From JAZKHT01 sp040385245 (GTDB lineage: Bacteria > Pseudomonadota > Alphaproteobacteria > Rhodobacterales > Rhodobacteraceae), in the NCBI GenBank assembly GCA_040385245.1, contig JAZKHT010000002.1, forward strand, positions 104,414-168,413: DNA of 64,000 nt, read 5' to 3'. This document shows positions 1 through 7,922 of the stretch, one piece after another (position 1 is the stretch's first letter; every line of letters begins with the position of its first letter). The position numbers were made by a program, and so were the translations under genes. The notes beneath the pieces are model-generated. The model saw only the letters and a list, made by a program, of their open reading frames with translations, did no database searches and was not told where the DNA came from.

Positions 1-2
1 CC

Positions 3-1688
3 GAGGCACTGGCCGAAGAACCCCGCGCGCGGGTGGCGGGGGCGATCTTGCTGACGGACGGGCAAATCCACGACCTTGGGCTTGCCCCAGCGATGCCCGC
101 GCCGCTGCATGTTCTGCTGACCGGGCGCGACACCGATTGGGATCGTCGCCTGATCATCAAGAACGCTCCGGCTTTTGCCATTCTGGGCGAAGAGGTGACC
201 CTGACCCTGCGGATCGAGGATCAGGGCGACGTGCCCGAAGCCATGCGCGACGGGGCCGAGGTCATCATCGCCGTCGACGGGGGCACGCCTGCCACCTATC
301 GCGTGCCGGTGGGCGAAGATCTTGATCTGCCGGTCACGCTGGATCATGGCGGTATCAACGTCTTGCAATTCACCACGCCCACCGCCGCCGGTGAATTGAC
401 CGACCGTAACAACGCCGCCGTCGTGCAGATCAACGGGGTGCGCGACCGGTTGCGGGTGTTGCTGGTGTCGGGCGAACCGCACGCAGGCGAACGCGTCTGG
501 CGCAACCTGCTGAAATCGGATGCCAGCGTCGATCTGGTCCATTTCACCATCCTGCGCCCGCCGGAAAAGCAGGACGGTATCCCCGTGACAGAACTGTCAC
601 TGATCGCCTTTCCCACGCGCGAGTTGTTCGTGGAAAAGATCGAGGAATTCGATCTGATCATCTTCGACCGCTACCGGATGCGCGGCATCCTTCCGATGAG
701 CTATCTTGAAAACGTGGCCGATTATGTGCGCAACGGCGGTACGGTGCTGGTGGCGGCTGGTCCCGAATTCGGTGCGGTCGACAGCCTGTGGCGGTCGCCC
801 CTGTCGGCTGTGTTGCCCGTGGAGCCGACCGCCCGTGTGATTGAACAGGGGTTTCAGCCGAAACTGACCGATCTTGGGCACCGCCATCCGGTGACCGAAG
901 GGCTGGACGAACTGGCCCCCGCCGAAGGCTGGGGTCGTTGGATGCGGATGGTTGATGTAACGCCATTGGCGGGGCAGGTCGTGATGTCCGGGGCGGATGA
1001 TCGCCCGCTGCTGGTGCTGAACCGGGTGGACAAAGGGCGGGTGGCTGTCCTTGCGTCCGATCACGCGTGGCTGTGGGGGCGCGGCTACGAAGGGGGCGGG
1101 CCACAACTTGAACTGCTGCGCCGGCTTGCCCACTGGATGCTGAAAGAACCCGAACTGGAAGAAGAGGCGCTGACCGCCACCGCCAAAGGCCAGCTTCTGA
1201 CGCTGACCCGCCGTTCCATCGCCGAAGCACCGCCCGGCGCGTTGACGATCACAGCGCCGGATGGCACCGAAACCGCCCTGACTCTGCCGCAGGTTTCCCC
1301 CGGTAAGTATCAGATCGAATGGCAGGCCCCCGACATGGGGTTGTACCGGTTGGAACAGGATGATCTGACCCGTGTCATTGCCGTCGGCCCCTCGGCGCCA
1401 CGGGAATTCGAACAGACCATCGCCAGCCCCGATCCGCTTGCCCCTGTGGTAGAGCCGACCAACGGTGGGATTTTGCGGCTGGAGGACGGATCACCAGACG
1501 TCCGCGCCGTGCGCGAAGGGCGGGTTGCCGCAGGCCGGGGATGGATCGGCATCACCCCGCGCGGGGCCTATGTTACCGAAGATTTGCGGGTAGCGGCCCT
1601 GCTGCCGGGATGGCTGTATCTGATCCTTGCGGCTGGATTGGCGGTCGCGGCATGGCTGGTCGAAGGGCGGCGCGGCGGCAAGGCTTAA
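3..1688 (+). CDS. Large membrane protein, glutamine amidotransferase-like domain (3' part)
   Basis: The reading frame is open from the first bases of the window, so the true start lies upstream; the first internal start-like codon (GTG at 33) is not convincing. The visible part of about 560 residues has a beta-rich extracytoplasmic region, then a segment (roughly residues 140-350 from the GTG) with the alternating hydrophobic strands of a class I glutamine amidotransferase-like fold, without an obvious catalytic Cys-His pair. A single hydrophobic helix lies about 25 residues before the C-terminus, followed by an Arg/Lys-rich tail. This matches the large membrane proteins that accompany MoxR ATPase and DUF58 genes in alphaproteobacteria; that context is outside the window, so the assignment is inferred. 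Converges with the next gene. Confidence 0.75.
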   Translation, partial: EALAEEPRARVAGAILLTDGQIHDLGLAPAMPAPLHVLLTGRDTDWDRRLIIKNAPAFAILGEEVTLTLRIEDQGDVPEAMRDGAEVIIAVDGGTPATYRVPVGEDLDLPVTLDHGGINVLQFTTPTAAGELTDRNNAAVVQINGVRDRLRVLLVSGEPHAGERVWRNLLKSDASVDLVHFTILRPPEKQDGIPVTELSLIAFPTRELFVEKIEEFDLIIFDRYRMRGILPMSYLENVADYVRNGGTVLVAAGPEFGAVDSLWRSPLSAVLPVEPTARVIEQGFQPKLTDLGHRHPVTEGLDELAPAEGWGRWMRMVDVTPLAGQVVMSGADDRPLLVLNRVDKGRVAVLASDHAWLWGRGYEGGGPQLELLRRLAHWMLKEPELEEEALTATAKGQLLTLTRRSIAEAPPGALTITAPDGTETALTLPQVSPGKYQIEWQAPDMGLYRLEQDDLTRVIAVGPSAPREFEQTIASPDPLAPVVEPTNGGILRLEDGSPDVRAVREGRVAAGRGWIGITPRGAYVTEDLRVAALLPGWLYLILAAGLAVAAWLVEGRRGGKA

Positions 1689-1698
1689 ACGGCTGCCG

Positions 1699-2394
1699 TC
1701 ACAGATCGCGCTTCAACATCACAGCGCGCGAGTGCGAGGCGAATTCGCGGCGGCACAAAATTCCCGCCGACACGGTCGTTGCCACCATCAGGCCCCATGG
1801 CCCGAGCAGCCAGCCAATCGCGCCCAAGGCAAAATAGATTGACCGCAGCCCGCGATTAAAGCTTTTGGCAGCGGTGATGTTGATCTCGGCCGCCTGTGCG
1901 GCGCGGTGCAGGGCAAGGGGATCGTCCGGTTCGTTCGGAACCGCGGCCATCAGGATCGAACAATACCCAAACAGCCGGTGCGCCCAGACGAATTTCAGCA
2001 GCGCATCGGCCAGAAACCACAGCACGAGGATGATCTTCACCTCGATCAGCGCCCCGCCCGCCTGCAACGTCAGATCGGCGGCCAGCCCTTCGATCCGGTC
2101 CGTGTTCCCGATCAGCGCCACCCCACCGCCAATCGCGATCATGGAGGCTGACGCGAAGAAGGCCGTGCCTTGGCGCAGCGAGTCGATCACCGTGGCATCG
2201 AATATCCGTGGCTGGCGGGTCACGAACTGCCGCATCCAATCGCGACGGTAGTCGACCATGATGACCGACACCGACGGCAGGGACGCGGGCGGGTTTTCAA
2301 TGAACCAGCCGACCCCGATCCAAACGACGATGATCATGACGACCGCGCCGGCATCAAGTGCGGTGAACGGCCCAATGTGCAGCAATGTTTCCAT
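1699..2394 (-). CDS. DUF599 family membrane protein
   Basis: About 231 residues with four hydrophobic segments (near residues 10-30, 65-90, 110-135 and 185-215). The sequence fits the DUF599 family, a group of alpha- and gammaproteobacterial inner-membrane proteins of unknown function. An in-frame TTG lies 24 bases further upstream, but the ATG used here places the N-terminus directly before the first membrane helix, as in relatives. The gene is divergent from glcD and convergent with the preceding membrane protein, only 10 bases from its stop codon. No function can be assigned from the neighbours. Confidence 0.8.
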   Translation of the reverse strand: METLLHIGPFTALDAGAVVMIIVVWIGVGWFIENPPASLPSVSVIMVDYRRDWMRQFVTRQPRIFDATVIDSLRQGTAFFASASMIAIGGGVALIGNTDRIEGLAADLTLQAGGALIEVKIILVLWFLADALLKFVWAHRLFGYCSILMAAVPNEPDDPLALHRAAQAAEINITAAKSFNRGLRSIYFALGAIGWLLGPWGLMVATTVSAGILCRREFASHSRAVMLKRDL

Positions 2395-2423
2395 GGGGAA
2401 ATCGTTAAGCCCGACCAAGCCTC

Positions 2424-2461
2424 TTGTCAGCCCCGCAAATTGGTTATATTATTTTACCAAT
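2424..2461 (+). promoter_or_regulatory. glcDEF promoter with overlapping palindromic operator
   Basis: A good sigma70-type promoter is visible: TTGTCA at 2424-2429, a 17-base spacer, and TATTAT at 2447-2452. A perfect inverted repeat, ATTGGT-N11-ACCAAT (2439-2461), covers the -10 box and the expected start site. TTGG/CCAA half-sites resemble those bound by FadR-type GntR regulators of lactate and glycolate genes, but the spacing here is wider than the usual operator, so the identity of the regulator is a guess. An AGGGG Shine-Dalgarno lies 8 bases before the glcD ATG at 2484. Confidence 0.6.
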
Positions 2462-2483
2462 AACGCCATGAGGGGATGTAACG

Positions 2484-3917
2484 ATGGACATGCCGGTTCC
2501 AGACGCCTTGGTTCTTGCCAAGAAAGACCGCATCGTTGCCCGTCTGCGCGGGGTGCTGCCGGACGACGCTGTCATCTCTGATCTTGCGGAAACGCGGGCC
2601 TATGAATGTGACGCGCTGACCGCGTATCGCTGCCCGCCGATGGTGGCCACACTGCCGCGCGACACCGAACAGGTTTCCGCGATCTTGCGCATCTGCCATG
2701 AAGAGGGCGTTCCCGTCGTGCCACGCGGATCGGGCACCAGCCTTGCGGGTGGCGCGCTGCCCACCGCCGATTGCGTGATCCTTGGCGTGGCGCGCATGAA
2801 TGGCGTGATCGAAACGGATTACGACAATCGCTTTATTCGTGTGCAGTCGGGGCGTACGAACCTGTCGGTGACAGGGGCCGTTGAATCCGAAGGGTTCTTT
2901 TATGCCCCCGATCCGTCCAGCCAACTGGCCTGCGCCATTGCCGGGAACATCGCGATGAACTCGGGTGGGGCGCATTGTCTGAAATACGGGGTGACGACGA
3001 ACAATCTGCTGGGCGTCACGCTGGTGCTGATGGATGGCACCGTGGTGCAAGTCGGCGGCGCGCATATGGATGCGGGCGGGCTTGATCTGCTGGGGGTGAT
3101 CTGCGGATCGGAAGGCCAGCTTGGTGTGGTGACAGAGGCGACCCTGCGCATCCTGCCCAAACCCGAAGGCGCGCGCCCCGTGCTGATGGGGTTTGATGAA
3201 AACGAGGTTGCGGGCGCATGTGTCAGCGACATCATCAAGGCCGGTGTTCTGCCCGTCGCGATCGAATTCATGGACCGCCCCTGTATCCGCGCCACCGAAG
3301 ATTTCGCCAAGGCGGGATATCCTGACTGCGAGGCGCTGCTGATCATCGAAGTCGAGGGCAGCCCCACGGAAATCGACGATCAGCTTGCCCGGATCAAGGC
3401 GATTGCCGCGCGTCATAACCCGGTCGCCTATCGCGAAAGCGCGTCGGAAGAGGAATCCCGAAAGATATGGCTTGGCCGCAAATCCGCCTTTGGCGCGATG
3501 GGGCAGATCAACGATTACATGTGTCTCGATGGGACCATCCCCGTGTCGGCCCTGCCGCTGGTCCTGCGCCGCATTGGCGAGATCAGCCGCGAGTATGGGC
3601 TGGACGTCGCCAACGTCTTTCACGCAGGCGATGGCAACATGCACCCGCTGATCCTGTTTGACGCCAACAAACCCGGCGATCTGGAACTGTGCGAGGCAAT
3701 GGGGTCAGACATCCTGAGACTGTGTGTCGAGGTGGGCGGTTGTCTGACCGGCGAACATGGCGTGGGGATCGAAAAGCGCGATCTGATGTCGGTGCAATTC
3801 GCCCCCGCCGATATGGAGGCGCAGTTGCGCGTCAAGGACGTGTTCGACCCCGCCTGGCTGCTGAACCCGGCCAAGGTCTTTCCGCTGCACGTCACCGCCG
3901 CCCGGCGCGCGGCCTGA
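2484..3917 (+). CDS. glcD: Glycolate oxidase subunit GlcD, FAD-linked
   Basis: 477 residues, full length for GlcD. It carries the PCMH-type FAD-binding domain (about residues 45-225, with a glycine-rich PRGSGTSLAGGA segment near residue 75) and the FAD-oxidase C-terminal domain ending in a GEHGVGIEKRD motif near residue 425. GlcD is the flavoprotein that oxidises glycolate (and D-lactate) to glyoxylate, passing electrons through GlcF to the membrane. First gene of glcD-glcE-glcF, all on the same strand; a strong SD (AGGGG) sits 8 bases before the ATG. The split three-subunit organisation is the standard bacterial one. Confidence 0.95.
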   Translation: MDMPVPDALVLAKKDRIVARLRGVLPDDAVISDLAETRAYECDALTAYRCPPMVATLPRDTEQVSAILRICHEEGVPVVPRGSGTSLAGGALPTADCVILGVARMNGVIETDYDNRFIRVQSGRTNLSVTGAVESEGFFYAPDPSSQLACAIAGNIAMNSGGAHCLKYGVTTNNLLGVTLVLMDGTVVQVGGAHMDAGGLDLLGVICGSEGQLGVVTEATLRILPKPEGARPVLMGFDENEVAGACVSDIIKAGVLPVAIEFMDRPCIRATEDFAKAGYPDCEALLIIEVEGSPTEIDDQLARIKAIAARHNPVAYRESASEEESRKIWLGRKSAFGAMGQINDYMCLDGTIPVSALPLVLRRIGEISREYGLDVANVFHAGDGNMHPLILFDANKPGDLELCEAMGSDILRLCVEVGGCLTGEHGVGIEKRDLMSVQFAPADMEAQLRVKDVFDPAWLLNPAKVFPLHVTAARRAA

Positions 3918-3949
3918 ACCGGTGGCGGTGGGCTTTGCGCCCCCCGCAC

Positions 3950-3989
3950 CACCCGCACCCCCCGCAGGATATTTCAGAACAGATGAAGG
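3950..3989 (+). repeat. Rhodobacterales-type intergenic repeat, copy 1
   Basis: Between glcD and glcE lies a C-rich run followed by GGATATTT (3967-3974) and a purine-rich tail AGATGAAGG. The same architecture recurs four more times in this window in the opposite orientation. In this copy the C-rich arm has no matching G-rich arm, so it does not form a strong hairpin, and its tail provides the Shine-Dalgarno (GAAGG, 3985-3989) of glcE. Confidence 0.6.
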
Positions 3990-3996
3990 TATGGCC

Positions 3997-5082
3997 ATGA
4001 GACCCGAGACAGAGGCCGAATTTGCCGATCTGCTGCGCGGCGCGAACGGGCCGGTTGCCATCCGGGGCGGGGGCACGCGCAGCCTTGGCGCGGCACCGGG
4101 CGAGGTGTTGGAAACGGGCGGGTTATCCGGCATTTCCTTGCATGAACCGGGCGCGTTGACACTTGTCGCGGGGGCAGGCACGCCCTTGGCCGAGGCAGAG
4201 GCCGTTCTGGCATCCGCGGGCCAACGACTGCCGTTCGAGGTGCCTGACCTTCGCGCCTTGCTGGGACGCGATGGGGTTTCCACCTTGGGCGGCGTCGTCG
4301 CGGCCAATGCGTCCGGGCCGCGCCGTGTTCATTCCGGTGCGTGCCGCGACAGCCTGATCGGGGTGCGCTTTGTCGATGGGGCGGGCAACATCATCAAGAA
4401 CGGTGGCCGGGTGATGAAGAACGTGACGGGGTATGATCTGGTCAAGCTGATGGCAGGCAGTCACGGCACACTGGGCGTTCTGACCGAGGTTGCGTTCAAG
4501 GTCCTGCCCGCACCGGAAACACAGGCGACCCTTGTCCTGCACGGGCTTGACGATGTGCAGGCGGTGGCGGTGATGTCGGCAGCCCTTGGGTCGCCGTATG
4601 AGGTGACAGGGGCCGCGCATTGGCCCGGGCAGGGCACCTTTCTGCGGATCGAGGGGTTTGCAGCGTCCGTCGCCTATCGCACCGGGCGGCTGATCCGGCA
4701 TTTGTCCGGTTTCGGCACGGCGGTGGTCGATGACGCAGCCGACCGCTGGGCCGCGATCCGCGATGTCTCGCCGTTCGTCGGGCAGACGGGCGACGTCTGG
4801 CGGCTGTCGGTCAAACCCTCTGACGCGCCGGGGCTGGTCGCCCGCATGGGGGCACAGGCGGTGCTGTATGATTGGGGCGGCGGTCTGATCTGGGCACTGA
4901 CAGAACCTGGCACCGATCTGCGGGCGCGGTTGGGCGTGTTCGATGGCCACGCCACGCGGGTGCGGGGGCAGGGGGCCAGCCCGGCCTTTCATCCCGAACC
5001 GCCCGCGCTGGCGAACCTGACCGCCGGTCTGCGCGCGCAGTTCGATCCGCGCGGCATCCTTAACCTTGGTTTGATGGGCTGA
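3997..5082 (+). CDS. glcE: Glycolate oxidase subunit GlcE
   Basis: 361 residues with a GlcD-like but shorter FAD-binding fold (IRGGGTR near residue 25; a GGRVMKNVTGYDL segment near residue 140, typical of GlcE). It is the second flavin-binding subunit of the GlcDEF glycolate dehydrogenase. The frame is open upstream to a GTG at 3922, but that stretch encodes a proline run that belongs to an intergenic repeat; the ATG at 3997 has GAAGG seven bases upstream, whereas the ATG at 3991 is too close to it. The stop codon is one base from the glcF start, implying translational coupling. Confidence 0.9.
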   Translation: MRPETEAEFADLLRGANGPVAIRGGGTRSLGAAPGEVLETGGLSGISLHEPGALTLVAGAGTPLAEAEAVLASAGQRLPFEVPDLRALLGRDGVSTLGGVVAANASGPRRVHSGACRDSLIGVRFVDGAGNIIKNGGRVMKNVTGYDLVKLMAGSHGTLGVLTEVAFKVLPAPETQATLVLHGLDDVQAVAVMSAALGSPYEVTGAAHWPGQGTFLRIEGFAASVAYRTGRLIRHLSGFGTAVVDDAADRWAAIRDVSPFVGQTGDVWRLSVKPSDAPGLVARMGAQAVLYDWGGGLIWALTEPGTDLRARLGVFDGHATRVRGQGASPAFHPEPPALANLTAGLRAQFDPRGILNLGLMG

Positions 5083-5083
5083 C

Positions 5084-6367
5084 ATGCAGACGAATTTCAC
5101 CGCCGAACAATTGCGCGACCCTGGCATCGCCCGCGCGAACGAGGTGCTGCGCGCCTGTGTGCATTGCGGTTTTTGCACCGCGACCTGCCCGACCTATCAG
5201 GTCCTGGGGGACGAGTTGGACAGCCCGCGCGGCCGGATCTACCTGATCAAGGAAATGCTGGAAACGGGTCGCCCGGCGGATGAAAAGACCGTCAAGCACA
5301 TCGACCGCTGCCTGTCCTGTCTGGCCTGCATGACCACCTGCCCGTCGGGGGTGCACTACATGCATCTGGTCGATCAGGCCCGCACCTATATCGAGAAAAC
5401 CTACAAACGCCCGCTGACCGACCGTGTGCTGCGCTGGGTGCTTGCAAAGGTCATTCCCTATCCGATGCGGTTCCGGCTTGCGCTGCTCGCGGCCAAAATC
5501 GGGCGTCCCTTTGCCTTTCTGATCCCCGATGCGCGGGTCAAGGCGATGCTGGCGATGGCCCCGAAAACCATCCCCCCCGTCAGCCGGAACGACGATCCGC
5601 AAACATTTGCCGCCACTGGGCCCCGCAAGCTGCGTGTGGCGCTGATGACGGGTTGCGCGCAAAAGGCGCTGAACACCGACATCAACGATGCCACCATCCG
5701 CCTGTTGCGCCGGTTGGGGTGCGAGGTCGTGATCCCGCAAGGCATGGGTTGCTGCGGGGCCATCACCCATCACATGGGCCGCGAATGCGATGCCCACCAC
5801 GCCGCCGGCGCGAATATCAAAGCCTTCATGGCCGAGGTGCAGTGGCAGGGTCTGGATGCCATCGTCATCAATACCAGCGGCTGCGGCACGACGGTCAAGG
5901 ATTACGGGCATATGTTCCGCAATGAGCCGCTTGCGCTGGATGCCGCCCAAGTGGCGGCGTTGACAATGGACATATCCGAACTGCTGACAAAGATCGGCCT
6001 GCCCGAAGGCGCACCCAAGGGAACACGCGTCGCCTATCACGCCGCCTGTTCGCTGCAACATGGGCAACAGATCAAAAGCGCCCCAAAGGATCTGCTGAAA
6101 CAGGTAGGCTTCACCGTGGTTGAACCCGCGGACAGCCACCTGTGCTGTGGGTCGGCAGGCACCTACAACCTGCTGCAACCGGTGATTTCCGCCCAGTTGA
6201 AACAGCGCAAGGTCCAGACGCTTGAGGCAAAGCATCCCGACATCATCGCCGCCGGAAACATCGGCTGCATGATGCAGATCGGGTCTGGCACCGGCGTGCC
6301 CGTTGTCCATACGGTCGAGCTGCTGGATTGGGCCACGGGTGGGCCAAAGCCCCGCGCGCTGGTGTAA
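5084..6367 (+). CDS. glcF: Glycolate oxidase iron-sulfur subunit GlcF
   Basis: 427 residues. Two 4Fe-4S ferredoxin motifs are visible near the N-terminus: CVHCGFCTATCP (about residue 25) and CLSCLACMTTCP (about residue 77). Two CCG domains follow, with GMGCCGA near residue 225 and LCCGSAGTY near residue 355. This is the electron-transfer subunit that takes electrons from GlcD/GlcE to the quinone pool or the CCG-domain acceptor. Starts one base after glcE and closes the operon. The short hairpin after it (6381-6392 then TTTT) has only four stem pairs and is a poor terminator. Confidence 0.95.
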   Translation: MQTNFTAEQLRDPGIARANEVLRACVHCGFCTATCPTYQVLGDELDSPRGRIYLIKEMLETGRPADEKTVKHIDRCLSCLACMTTCPSGVHYMHLVDQARTYIEKTYKRPLTDRVLRWVLAKVIPYPMRFRLALLAAKIGRPFAFLIPDARVKAMLAMAPKTIPPVSRNDDPQTFAATGPRKLRVALMTGCAQKALNTDINDATIRLLRRLGCEVVIPQGMGCCGAITHHMGRECDAHHAAGANIKAFMAEVQWQGLDAIVINTSGCGTTVKDYGHMFRNEPLALDAAQVAALTMDISELLTKIGLPEGAPKGTRVAYHAACSLQHGQQIKSAPKDLLKQVGFTVVEPADSHLCCGSAGTYNLLQPVISAQLKQRKVQTLEAKHPDIIAAGNIGCMMQIGSGTGVPVVHTVELLDWATGGPKPRALV

Positions 6368-6429
6368 TCGCCAAACTTCCGCCGCCTTCGGCTTTTACGC
6401 AGGTGCCTTGCCTTGTTATAAGCGGATGT

Positions 6430-7236
6430 ATGATGCGCCTTTTCGCCCTGCTGGCCCTGTGTCTTGCCCTGCCCGCCGCAGCGCAGGAAAGCCGCCTGCG
6501 CAGCCTGCAGACGTCTGACGACGGGCGCGGATGGTCGGCGGTCGGGCGGATCGACCTTGGCACGGGTGGATTTTGCACCGGCACTTTGATTGCCGACGAT
6601 CTGGTGCTGACAGCAGCCCACTGCCTGTTCAACCGCGAGACAAAGGCGCCGATAGACCCGGCCACCATCCGTTTTCTGGCAGGTTGGCGCAATGGCCGGG
6701 CCGAGGCATATCGCGGCGTCACCCGCGCGCTGGCGCATCCCGATTATGCCTATGGCGAGGCGGACCCGCTGTTGCGCGTCGGGTTTGACATCGCCCTTCT
6801 GCGGTTGGATCAGCCGATCCGGCTACCGTCGATCATCCCCTTTGCGATCGGCATCGAACCCGGCGTGGGGGGCGAGGTGGGCATCGTGTCCTACGCCAAG
6901 GACCGATCCGAAGCGCCATCGCTGCAAGAGGTGTGCCACGTCATGGGGGGGCGGTCCGACCTACTGGTTCTGACCTGTTCGGTGGATTTCGGCGCGTCCG
7001 GCGCGCCGGTGCTGGCGCTGCGCGATGGGGTGATGCGCATCGTATCTGTCGTTTCCGCCAAGGCCGAGGTTGATGGCAAACCTGTCGCACTGGCCGTCCC
7101 GCTGGAAATTCCCCTGAACCGCCTGCGGGACGAGATGTCGGCGGGCGTGCGGCCCCCTTTGACCGGCGTTCGCGTGTTGTCCGGGGGTGGCCAAGGCGGT
7201 GCAAAGTTCATCCGGGCCGAGCCCGCCACCCCTTGA
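6430..7236 (+). CDS. Secreted trypsin-like serine protease
   Basis: 268 residues. The first 18 form a typical Sec signal peptide ending in an ALPAAAQ cleavage region, so the product is exported. The chymotrypsin-fold triad is complete: His64 in TAAHC, Asp120 in FDIALL and Ser190 in GASGAP. A second ATG lies one codon later; longer in-frame starts would put a non-secretory leader ahead of the signal peptide. Family S1 peptidases of this small size are common periplasmic proteins in Rhodobacterales; the substrate is unknown. The stop codon lies inside the presumed heat-shock promoter of the next gene. Confidence 0.9.
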   Translation: MMRLFALLALCLALPAAAQESRLRSLQTSDDGRGWSAVGRIDLGTGGFCTGTLIADDLVLTAAHCLFNRETKAPIDPATIRFLAGWRNGRAEAYRGVTRALAHPDYAYGEADPLLRVGFDIALLRLDQPIRLPSIIPFAIGIEPGVGGEVGIVSYAKDRSEAPSLQEVCHVMGGRSDLLVLTCSVDFGASGAPVLALRDGVMRIVSVVSAKAEVDGKPVALAVPLEIPLNRLRDEMSAGVRPPLTGVRVLSGGGQGGAKFIRAEPATP

Positions 7237-7260
7237 AACCGGCGCTGCATTTTCCCACAT
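7232..7260 (+). promoter_or_regulatory. Probable RpoH (sigma32) promoter of hsp20
   Basis: CTTGAAA (7232-7238) is followed after 15 bases by CCCACAT (7254-7260). This matches the heat-shock sigma factor pattern CTTGAAA / CCCCATnT with an acceptable spacer, and it lies about 95 bases upstream of a small heat-shock protein gene. The -35 element overlaps the stop codon of the protease gene. Confidence 0.6.
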
Positions 7261-7355
7261 CCGGCCTGTTGACGGGTGCCGCAATCGGGCCCGCTGACAG
7301 TGAACCGCCCGTCCCATGTGGGAGGGTAACTGCATCGCTTCCAGGAGGATGACCC

Positions 7356-7835
7356 ATGCGTAATCTTGATTTCGCACCGCTGTACCGTGCCACCGTCGGT
7401 TTTGACCGCATCGCCGACCTGATGGACCGTGTGTTGACCAACGACGTCGCACAACCGACTTATCCGCCCTACAACATCGAAAAGACCGCCGAGAATGCCT
7501 ATCGCATTTCGGTCGCCGTCGCTGGCTTTGCGCCGGACGAACTGTCGGTCGAGGTAAAGGACGGCACGCTTTACGTCGGTGCCCGCAAAACGCCCGAGGC
7601 CGACGGCAAGACGTTCCTGCACCGTGGCATTGCCACCCGTGCGTTCGAGCGCCGCTTTGCGCTTGCCGATCATGTCCGTGTGACCGGTGCCGTGCATGAA
7701 CATGGCATGTTGCACATCGACCTTGTGCGCGAAACGCCCGAGGCGCTGAAGCCTCGCCGGATCGAGATTTCCCGGTCAAGCGAGGCCAAGGCGATCGAGG
7801 CCCCCGTGGAGACCAAGGCCGTCGAGACCCACTGA
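7356..7835 (+). CDS. Small heat-shock protein, Hsp20/IbpA family
   Basis: 159 residues. The alpha-crystallin domain covers about residues 35-125, with the VAVAGFAPDEL and DGTLYVGARK segments characteristic of IbpA-type proteins. The N-terminal start (MRNLDFAPLYR followed by a phenylalanine-rich helix) is the typical IbpA leader. Such proteins are ATP-independent holdases that bind unfolding proteins in the cytoplasm. The C-terminal tail is rich in Glu, Ala and Lys and lacks a clear IxI motif apart from IEI at about residue 135. A strong SD (CAGGAGG) precedes the ATG. Monocistronic: heat-shock type promoter upstream, strong terminator downstream. Confidence 0.93.
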   Translation: MRNLDFAPLYRATVGFDRIADLMDRVLTNDVAQPTYPPYNIEKTAENAYRISVAVAGFAPDELSVEVKDGTLYVGARKTPEADGKTFLHRGIATRAFERRFALADHVRVTGAVHEHGMLHIDLVRETPEALKPRRIEISRSSEAKAIEAPVETKAVETH

Positions 7836-7843
7836 TCCACACC

Positions 7844-7873
7844 AAGGGCGCGCCAGAAGGCGCGCCCTTTTCT
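7844..7873 (+). terminator. Rho-independent terminator of hsp20
   Basis: A nine-pair perfect stem, GGGCGCGCC (7846-7854) with GGCGCGCCC (7859-7867), AGAA loop, followed by TTTT. Lies ten bases after the hsp20 stop codon. Confidence 0.9.
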
Positions 7874-7922
7874 CATTCACCGGAAGGTTCGGTTTCAAGC
7901 AGCCTGTCGCGCCCCGCTGCGA

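Noticed and set aside
6381..6396. Hairpin GCCG-CCTT-CGGC followed by TTTT after glcF
   Set aside because: Only four stem pairs; too weak to call a terminator, though the operon must end near here.
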